Positions 16,466 to 21,820 of a stretch of 21,820 bases of DNA are shown here, piece by piece (position 1 is the stretch's first letter; the number at the start of each line of letters is the position of its first letter). A program made the position numbers and the translations under genes. The stretch comes from CAYQAJ01 sp964415245. Its GTDB lineage: Bacteria > Planctomycetota > Planctomycetia > Pirellulales > Pirellulaceae. Location of the stretch: assembly GCA_964415245.1 (NCBI GenBank), contig CAYQAJ010000056.1, positions 1 to 21,820 on the forward strand, in the 5' to 3' direction. The notes under the pieces were generated by a model. The model saw only the letters and a program-made list of their open reading frames with translations. It was not told the origin of the DNA and ran no database searches.

Positions 16466-16553
16466 GGTCGGTCACCTGACTTGAGCACGGGAACTCGGAG
16501 ACATCTGTGTACGATCATCCGGGGAGACCTCGCCCGTGGGACGACGCACCGAG

Positions 16554-17432
16554 TTATGTGCCTTTACCACGTCGAAGGTAGATGAACCAGTACACGCCTC
16601 CCACCATCAGCGATCCGCCAATCACGTTGCCGATCGTAACGGGGAGCAAATTGCGCACCAGAAAGCCATAGGTTGTGAGGTTGGGGTAGGCTGAGGGGGT
16701 CGTTCCCGCAGCGCTCCAGAAGTCGGCCCCGGCCCACGACTTGATCATCATGCCGATGGGAATGAAATACATATTCGCCACGCAGTGTTCGAACCCACAC
16801 GCCACGAACGCGGCAATCGGCGGGACGATGGCCAGGATTCGATCGGTCGTGGTGCGTGCGCTGAAGGTCAGCCACACCGCCAGGCAGACCAGCACGTTGC
16901 ACAAAGCGCCGAGGGCCACTGCGGGAAGGAAGTCGAGGCTGGCCTTGGCTTCGGCGGTCGCAAGCGCGGCCAGCCCGACAGCGCCGTGTCCCAGCAGGTA
17001 TTGCCCGCTGAGAAAAACGACGGCGGCAGTCGCCAGGGCGCCGGCAAAATTCCCCAGATAGGCGAACAGCCAATTCCGCAGTAAAAGCCGCGTCTCCACT
17101 TTGCCGCTGGCCCACGCCATGACAATCAAGTTGTTTCCCGTAAACAGCTCGGCGCCGCCGACGATGACGAGCACCAGTCCCAGCGAAAAGACCAGCCCCG
17201 CCAACAGGCGCGAGACGCCGAATCCGATGTGATCGGCGGTTCCGGTGGAAACCGTGGTGGCGAACACGGCTCCCAAAGCAATAAAGGCGCCGGCCAGAAA
17301 TGCCAGCGCACACAAACTTCCCAGGTCCATCCTGGCTTTGCGCACGCCAACCTCTTCCGCTCGACCCGCCATTTCCGCGGGAAGGAGGGCGTCGAAGCGC
17401 GGCGGCTCAGCGGTGGGCTCGCTTCTCTGCAT
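16554..17432 (-). CDS. focA: Formate/nitrite transporter (FNT) family channel, FocA-like
   Basis: The 292-residue protein has six hydrophobic segments. It shows the FNT landmarks GGAELFTGNNLI (92-103), GNFAGAL (127-133) and CGFEHCVANMYFIP (212-225), where H216 corresponds to the central pore histidine. FNT proteins are pentameric channels for formate, nitrite or hydrosulfide. Immediate linkage to a formate dehydrogenase catalytic and NAD-reducing pair makes formate the likely substrate. The N-terminal 35 residues are polar and cytoplasmic. The start ATG at 17432 lies 9 nt after the stop of the 55-residue ORF, which suggests translational coupling because no strong independent ribosome site is seen. 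Confidence 0.92.
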   Translation of the reverse strand: MQRSEPTAEPPRFDALLPAEMAGRAEEVGVRKARMDLGSLCALAFLAGAFIALGAVFATTVSTGTADHIGFGVSRLLAGLVFSLGLVLVIVGGAELFTGNNLIVMAWASGKVETRLLLRNWLFAYLGNFAGALATAAVVFLSGQYLLGHGAVGLAALATAEAKASLDFLPAVALGALCNVLVCLAVWLTFSARTTTDRILAIVPPIAAFVACGFEHCVANMYFIPIGMMIKSWAGADFWSAAGTTPSAYPNLTTYGFLVRNLLPVTIGNVIGGSLMVGGVYWFIYLRRGKGT

Positions 17433-17441
17433 CGGCGGCGC

Positions 17442-17609
17442 CTACATCGCATATCCGGCCGTGATGCCGCCGGCCATGAAGAGCGAGGAGAGGGCGCCCA
17501 AAAACCCCCGCCGATCGCGCGAGGGATCCCCCTCCCCGGCACGTTCCGCGGGCGCCAACCCCCGCGCGGCGTCGCCGGTTCCTCCCGGCACCTCCGTCGA
17601 GTCACTCAT
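17442..17609 (-). CDS. 55-residue peptide with Tat/Rieske-like RR motif (possible truncated gene)
   Basis: An ATG at 17609 opens a 55-residue frame ending at TAG (17442-17444). Its N-terminal 30 residues are polar. Then DRRGFLGALSSLFMAGGITAGYAM forms a twin-arginine motif plus one hydrophobic helix, after which the protein stops. The segment strongly resembles the N-terminal anchor of planctomycete Rieske iron-sulfur proteins, which normally continue into a folded domain. Neither other frame downstream restores one before focA. It could be a remnant of such a gene. It could instead be a genuine small Tat-anchored peptide, comparable to the short Tat-signal proteins found beside formate dehydrogenase genes in proteobacteria. 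The ribosome site is weak. It lies 49 nt after the cytochrome and 9 nt before focA. Confidence 0.55.
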   Translation of the reverse strand: MSDSTEVPGGTGDAARGLAPAERAGEGDPSRDRRGFLGALSSLFMAGGITAGYAM

Positions 17610-17658
17610 CGTCGGCCCGTTGTCGATCGGGGGCGGTCGCCGGCGCGAGGCGCCAAGT

Positions 17659-18096
17659 TCAGCGTCCGCCTACTTCCGTGAAGTCCAACGGCTGCTTGTC
17701 GAACCGTGCCTGCCGTACCCGACGCACGTACTTGTGGCACTCGACGCACTTCATGGTTACGTCGACGTATGCCAGCGTCGCGCCGTCCAAGTTCTTGTCT
17801 TTTGCCGCTTCCGTCAAGGCGTCTGCACTGCGGCGGAACTCGGCGCTGCGCTGCATGTACTCGGGGGTCTGCAGCACCTGCCAGCCCGCGGCCTGGCTTA
17901 AAAGGCTCATTTCCTGCGAGTTTTTGGCAACCATGTCAAAGTTCTCGGTGGTCAGTCCTTCGAGAACTTTCTGCGAGTGCATGAGCTTAGCTCGCATGAA
18001 TTCCTTGACGTTGTCGGTTCTTTGCGTGTGGGCAGGGCTGGTCCACGTGACGGCGACCAACACTGCAAGGCCAAGCGTAACGGCCAAGCGTTTCAT
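17659..18096 (-). CDS. Cytochrome c'-like periplasmic protein
   Basis: The 145-residue product has a signal peptide (residues 1-24, ending PAHT) and a mostly helical body. One haem-binding motif, CVECH, lies at 117-121 near the C-terminus, followed by KYVRR. A C-terminal CxxCHxxxR in a helical protein of this size is typical of class II (c'/c-556) four-helix-bundle cytochromes. M34 and M38 in the first helix could supply a distal ligand, as in c-556 types, whereas c' proteins are five-coordinate. Family members carry electrons or bind NO. AAGGA lies 7-8 nt before the ATG. It is in the same-strand series as the formate genes, downstream of the hemerythrin-like gene, so it may be a redox partner, though this is inference. 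Confidence 0.82.
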   Translation of the reverse strand: MKRLAVTLGLAVLVAVTWTSPAHTQRTDNVKEFMRAKLMHSQKVLEGLTTENFDMVAKNSQEMSLLSQAAGWQVLQTPEYMQRSAEFRRSADALTEAAKDKNLDGATLAYVDVTMKCVECHKYVRRVRQARFDKQPLDFTEVGGR

Positions 18097-18161
18097 GGCA
18101 ATTCCTTTCGACGACGATGGGACGAAAAGACCACTTCTCCGTATGGCGCTTTACCGGCGGC

Positions 18162-18638
18162 TCATGGTTCGACCTCGTCGACGTCGAATTCGCCGCCGAA
18201 CGCCCGGCCCAAAATGCGATTCTCGGCCGACTCGTGCGCCTGCAACGTGTGCGCAAATTGCCGAAACTCGTGCGCGAGATCTTCCCCCTTCGTGACCGGC
18301 TCACACGAACGCGCCTGATGGATGATTCGGTCCAAAGCACTCAATAGCGCCGGGTGTTGGGCCTCCACCGCTTTCACGTCGGGCAACAGGCTCGGGCAAC
18401 GAGCGGTAGCTTCGTCGAGGCAGCCGCCCGACTCCTCTTCGGTGAAATGGTGGGCCAAATCGTCCCGCAAGGCCGTCAAGTCATCCGCCAATTGCGTCTG
18501 CGACGGGACAGATTGCGCGGCCGGTTCAGCCCGCCCAGGAAAGAAATCCAGAATGCGGCGCAATGTCTCGCGCAGTCGCCGGTGCTCGGCGCGAATGTGA
18601 AGAACGTACGGTCGCGAGTCTTCTACGTCTCGTATCAC
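18162..18638 (-). CDS. Hemerythrin HHE-domain protein
   Basis: Starting at a GTG (18638) with GGGAGA 7 nt upstream, the product has 158 residues and no signal peptide. It is four-helical with the di-iron ligand pattern of HHE proteins: H14 or H19 in HIRAEH, then HHFTEEE (H63/H64 and E68), H95 in EAQHP, and H130, H135 and E139 in FAHTLQAHESAEN. Hemerythrin-like proteins bind O2 or NO, or serve in iron-sulfur repair (as in RIC/YtfE). It ends 65 nt upstream of the cytochrome gene. A longer open frame exists only because it reads through the Ns of the scaffold gap 20 nt upstream, so I trust the GTG with its ribosome site. It is the first visible gene of the formate block, but earlier genes may be hidden in the gap. 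Confidence 0.8.
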   Translation of the reverse strand: MIRDVEDSRPYVLHIRAEHRRLRETLRRILDFFPGRAEPAAQSVPSQTQLADDLTALRDDLAHHFTEEESGGCLDEATARCPSLLPDVKAVEAQHPALLSALDRIIHQARSCEPVTKGEDLAHEFRQFAHTLQAHESAENRILGRAFGGEFDVDEVEP

Positions 18639-18658
18639 GGCATTTCTCCCTTGCCAAA

Positions 18659-18758
18659 NNNNNNNNNNNNNNNNNNNNNNNNNNNNNNNNNNNNNNNNNN
18701 NNNNNNNNNNNNNNNNNNNNNNNNNNNNNNNNNNNNNNNNNNNNNNNNNNNNNNNNNN
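18659..18758. other. Scaffold gap (100 N)
   Basis: One hundred Ns, a conventional placeholder for an unknown distance, separate the 5' side of the hemerythrin-like gene from the 3' side of the kinase/ATPase gene. The promoter and any upstream genes of the formate block may be missing here. The 98 bp from 18759 to 18856 show no gene. Confidence 0.95.
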
Positions 18759-18856
18759 CCTGGCGGCCAGATTGTGATCTGCGGCGCAGCGCCGAGATAC
18801 GCACACTGTGCGGTTTTGGAACGCGTCGGGCCAAGTCCTTGGAGCGATCTTGGCGG

Positions 18857-20614
18857 TCAGGGCGATTCCGACTCGAAAACCGGACGCGACGGAATCAGGC
18901 TCGCGATGCAGCCCATCACGGCACGGACGAGCATGGGCAAGCTCTGCGTGCTGTCGACGGCGAAGGCAGGCAGATCGGACAGTTCGGTTTCCACCTCGCG
19001 CTTCTGATGCCGGTACACTTCCGGCCCCGCCTCGGAAAGTGACGTGCCCGACGCCGCGCGGGCGCCAATTCGCTCTAACACCACCTCGTCAGGGCACTGG
19101 CAACGTACCAGAAGCGGCTCAGCCCCGTGCCGGGCGGCAAGTGAAACCGCCTCTCGACGCATGTCAGCCGCGAGAAACGTAGCATCGAGAATCACGGAAT
19201 TCCCACGCCCCAGCACCGCACCGGCCCGGCGAAACATTTCCTCGTACACGCGCCGCCGACGGTCTGGGGTGTACCGCCCCTCGCCATAGCCCGCCGTTCG
19301 ATCCTGCGGCTGGCAAAGCTCGTCCCGCACGGCGTCGCTCGACAGAACCTCGACGTCGAGTGCTTCGCCCATGGCGGCCGCCAGCGTCGACTTGCCCGTC
19401 CCCGACAGCCCGAACACCACGAGCGCGAAAGGGGGCCCGAGAGCGGGCGCGTAACCGTCCGCCAGCGCAAGATACTCCTCCGCGGGACCAGCCGCCCCAC
19501 TGCCGTTACCGCGCGAAACCTGCCGGGCACGCAACAGCGCCACCTTGGCCCTCACGCAAGCTCGGTACATCTTGTAGAAAGCCAGCAGCGCGGCCGGCGC
19601 CCGATCACGGCTTGCCATAAGATACGGTCGCAAAATCCGCTCACCGGCCTCGGCGGCGCCTAGCCGGTCGCACTCCATTGCCAGAAATCCCAGCTCATCG
19701 AGGACGTCGATCTGCCGCAGTTCGGAATTGAATTCGATGCAGTCGATGATGGTCGGGTGCGGCATGAGGTAAACGTGTTCGGGTCGCAGGTCGCCGTGCC
19801 CCTCGACAATACGGCCGTCGCAGACTCGCTCGTCGAGCAGTCCGGGCACCAGGCGCAGAAGCCGCAACTGTGCCGCGTGAACGCGGTGGACCAGGTCAAC
19901 GTCCATGCGGTCGCCCGCCTTGAGCAACTCGCGATGATTCCCCTCGACGTGTGCCTCGATGCCGCGTCGATACACGTCGGCCTGGATCGGCAACGGTGGC
20001 AGCCTTTCGTAGAACGCCGAAAGTCTAGCCGCTAGTGCGTCAATCTCAGCGGGCGTTGCCCGTCGTTCCACCAAAAGGCGGTCGAGTGCGCGCTCTTCGG
20101 GCAGTCGCCGCATTTTGACGACCCAATCGACGGCCATGCCGCCTCCACCGAGAGTCAGCCGACCGTGGCGGCTGCACGTAATCGGCTCGACGCCCAGATA
20201 CACGGCCGGAGCGAGTCGCCGGTTCAGCCGCACCTCGTTGAGGCAGGCTTCGAGTCGCAACTCGGGCGTGCTGAAGTCGAGAAAGTCGAACCGCACCGGC
20301 TTTTTCAGCTTGTAGGCAAACCGATCGGTCAAAAAGACCCACGAAATGTGGGTCTCCACGCACTCGACGTGTTCGGTCGATTCGCCCGGCAGCCGCGCGT
20401 ACGCGGCCGGCTGAGACATCACCTCGACCAGCGGCAAACTCGGGGAACGGCCATCGGCCTGGCTGCCAGAACCGGACGCTCCGTTCGGCTTGTCGCCGGC
20501 ATGCGATCGCAGTTGGGAACCAACGGCCTCGCGTGTAGGGGGCGCAGCGGGCAGATCCGCCTCATGAACTCGGGGGCGCCCACCGGATTCTGCTTCGGCG
20601 TTAGACGGCTCCAT
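18857..20614 (-). CDS. Fused aminoglycoside-phosphotransferase-like kinase and P-loop ATPase
   Basis: This 585-residue protein has two domains. Residues about 66-390 are APH-kinase-like, with a substrate/ATP fold region (FAYKLKKPVRFDFLDFST), the catalytic loop GHGDLRPEHVYL at 272-283 and the metal-binding IDCIEFN at 290-296. Residues about 395-565 form a P-loop kinase domain with Walker A GLSGTGKST (402-410), LSSDAVRDEL and a VILDATFL strand (474-481). The pair is well known in bacteria as a bifunctional APH/AAA-family protein (COG2187 plus COG0645); its substrate is not established and it should not be taken as antibiotic resistance. The first 65 residues are a low-complexity Ala/Gly/Ser/Pro-rich extension, kept because GGAGAG lies about 8 nt before the ATG. 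The domain could also begin at Met66. Confidence 0.88.
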   Translation of the reverse strand: MEPSNAEAESGGRPRVHEADLPAAPPTREAVGSQLRSHAGDKPNGASGSGSQADGRSPSLPLVEVMSQPAAYARLPGESTEHVECVETHISWVFLTDRFAYKLKKPVRFDFLDFSTPELRLEACLNEVRLNRRLAPAVYLGVEPITCSRHGRLTLGGGGMAVDWVVKMRRLPEERALDRLLVERRATPAEIDALAARLSAFYERLPPLPIQADVYRRGIEAHVEGNHRELLKAGDRMDVDLVHRVHAAQLRLLRLVPGLLDERVCDGRIVEGHGDLRPEHVYLMPHPTIIDCIEFNSELRQIDVLDELGFLAMECDRLGAAEAGERILRPYLMASRDRAPAALLAFYKMYRACVRAKVALLRARQVSRGNGSGAAGPAEEYLALADGYAPALGPPFALVVFGLSGTGKSTLAAAMGEALDVEVLSSDAVRDELCQPQDRTAGYGEGRYTPDRRRRVYEEMFRRAGAVLGRGNSVILDATFLAADMRREAVSLAARHGAEPLLVRCQCPDEVVLERIGARAASGTSLSEAGPEVYRHQKREVETELSDLPAFAVDSTQSLPMLVRAVMGCIASLIPSRPVFESESP

Positions 20615-21277
20615 CGTGGGTCTCTCCGATCATTGCGCCTGCGTTCAACGACTCTTGCAACCGCCACCGGTGACCAGAAACGTGCAATTCCGGTGCCACG
20701 GCGGACGACGCACGAATGTCAAGGCAAATGCCATCGCAATCTGAGCGTCGCGGTATAATGAACCGCCGTACTCGCGCGCCCAAGACCGGGCGCTGCGCGC
20801 CGATTCGCACAGATCGCATGATCAAAGTCTGATTACGGCTGCGACACGCCATTCAAAACATGACGATCAATACCTGCTGTTTAGGCAGTATCTAATGGTT
20901 GGGCGGGAATTGCTGGGAAGAAGGCAAATCGAGGTGTTTCGCGCCCGTGTTGTGCCACGGCCGGCGACGCGCGCGATCGGACTTCTCCGACCCGATGGCC
21001 GGATAAGGATTGGGCTCGCAGCAACTGGCGCGCTGTTTGCTGATTCGGTTCACCATCATGCCGTCCCTGATAACGTTGGCCCGACGCGATGGCGCTGCGA
21101 CAAAATGTTGTTGCCAAATAATTCCCAGTTGGTTGCCGCACGTCCTTGGCTGGCCTGGCGGAACGAACGTGAGTTCGTGACGTCTCCTCTTTCCGAACAA
21201 CCCCAACATTTGCCTGCCTTCACCGGCAGCGTGGGAGCACTCCCTGTACGCGCGCCCCGCAGGGCACAAGATCCGCC
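20615..21277. other. 663-bp spacer with no supported gene
   Basis: Two overlapping frames on opposite strands cover 20892-21284, but neither shows family motifs, coding-like third-position bias or a ribosome site, so I treat the region as noncoding. It would carry the promoter of the minus-strand kinase and the leader of the response regulator. A TATAAT is present at 20754-20759 on the plus strand without a good -35. A perfect 6-bp hairpin with a GTGA loop lies at 21163-21178, about 100 nt before the regulator's start. An imperfect hairpin around TACCTGC/GCAGTA lies near 20870-20890. Confidence 0.5.
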
Positions 21278-21820
21278 ATGACAAAGAACCTCCCCATTCA
21301 CTTGCTCATCGTTGAGGACGACCCCGACTTTCGCAGCACGCTCGTGCAGCGTTTTTCCGGCGCGAACATGAGCGTCGCTAGTGCCGCCGACGCGGAGCAC
21401 GCCTGGAATCTCATCCAGCAGCGCGAATTCGACGTCGCCGTGTTCGACATCCTGATGCCCGGCATGTCGGGCATCGAGCTGTTGCAAAAGTTCAAGGAGG
21501 CCCATGTCGACTGCGAAGTCATCATGCTCACCGGCCAGGGGACGATCGAATCGGCCGTTCAGGCGATGAAGCTGGGCGCGTTCGACTACCTCACCAAACC
21601 GTTTCCCCTGAAGGACCTGGAGGCACTGATCCGGCGGGCCTACGAGCGACGCGCCCTGCGCAAGGAAAACCAACAGCTTCGCACCCTGCTCGAACGAACC
21701 CAGGCAGCCGCCGAGGAATTTTCCTTGCCAGTGGACCGCATTCGGCTGATCATGGCCGACACCGAGCAATGCCCGGACGACGGAGGCACGGCGGGCAGCC
21801 GCACCACTCCGGCTACGGTA
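21278..21820 (+). CDS. Response regulator, NtrC-like receiver (3' end beyond window)
   Basis: The frame from ATG 21278 stays open to the window edge (181 residues). Residues 5-120 form a CheY-like receiver: acidic pair D14/D15 in IVEDDPDF, phosphoacceptor D57 in VFDILMPGMSG, T85 in MLTGQG and K107 in YLTKPFP. Residues 118-143 (RRAYERRALRKENQQLRTLLERTQ) are a coiled coil of the type that joins receivers to sigma-54 AAA+ domains. Beyond it, where the AAA+ GESPAM-like start is expected, the sequence is a polar stretch (EEFSLPVDRIRLIMADTEQ and onward) without recognisable homology. The output domain is either absent, unusual or further right. The start is supported only by a weak AGGGC site. A sensor kinase is not visible in the window. 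Confidence 0.85.
   Translation, partial: MTKNLPIHLLIVEDDPDFRSTLVQRFSGANMSVASAADAEHAWNLIQQREFDVAVFDILMPGMSGIELLQKFKEAHVDCEVIMLTGQGTIESAVQAMKLGAFDYLTKPFPLKDLEALIRRAYERRALRKENQQLRTLLERTQAAAEEFSLPVDRIRLIMADTEQCPDDGGTAGSRTTPATV

Noticed and set aside
18162..18834. Longer ORFs reading through the 100-N gap
   Set aside because: Continuity through Ns is meaningless; the GTG at 18638 with GGGAGA upstream gives a complete hemerythrin domain.
18857..20614. Aminoglycoside resistance gene
   Set aside because: The APH-like domain is fused to a P-loop kinase in a widespread housekeeping-type architecture; nothing indicates antibiotic modification.
20754..20759. TATAAT as a promoter -10 box
   Set aside because: No acceptable -35 at 16-18 bp upstream and no gene directly downstream; could be chance.
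20892..21284. Overlapping ORFs on both strands (128 and 130 residues)
   Set aside because: No recognisable motifs, no ribosome site and no coding-like codon bias; the plus ORF merely overlaps the regulator start by ATGA.

Overview
The window looks like a draft or metagenome-assembled planctomycete chromosome, probably close to Pirellulales. This is an inference from gene content: a secreted formylglycine-type sulfatase, several lipoproteins, a leucine-rich-repeat lipoprotein, secreted proteins with a GspG-like C-terminal tail, a DUF3500 protein, a kelch/fibronectin-III protein, high GC, and intergenic spacers full of palindromic and short-period repeats. Two N runs (10 N at 7639-7648 and 100 N at 18659-18758) are scaffold gaps of unknown true size.

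Layout. 1-2942 (minus): a terC-family membrane protein gene followed 11 nt later by a large secreted kelch/FN3 protein that runs off the left edge. 3110-4576 (plus): a sulfatase. 4577-4923: a spacer holding a short ATGACCAA-type repeat and a ~123-bp palindromic element. 4924-5862: a cupredoxin-like lipoprotein. 5950-9602: a tandem family of at least three paralogous secreted proteins, the middle copy reduced to a C-terminal fragment by a scaffold gap. 9602-10390: an LRR lipoprotein overlapping the last paralog by one base. 10391-10725: a spacer made largely of degenerate tandem repeats. 10726-11772: a DUF3500 protein.

11857-18638 (minus) is the most coherent metabolic block. In transcription order it holds a hemerythrin-like protein, a cytochrome c'-like protein, a 55-residue peptide with a Tat-like RR motif, a formate/nitrite-family channel, a fused NuoE-NuoF diaphorase subunit and a molybdenum formate dehydrogenase catalytic subunit. 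FocA would move formate, FdhA would oxidise it, and the NuoEF fusion would pass electrons to NAD+. The haem and di-iron proteins suggest a link to a periplasmic redox partner or to oxygen/NO handling, but that is inference. A 127-bp inverted-repeat element lies between the convergent DUF3500 and fdhA genes. It overlaps the DUF3500 stop codon and encodes the last 13 residues and stop of FdhA.

18857-20614 (minus): a fused APH-like kinase/P-loop ATPase. 20615-21277: an apparently noncoding spacer. 21278 to the right edge (plus): a response regulator with an NtrC-like receiver and coiled-coil linker but, as far as it is visible, no AAA+ domain. No rRNA, tRNA, CRISPR array, integrase or transposase gene was recognised.
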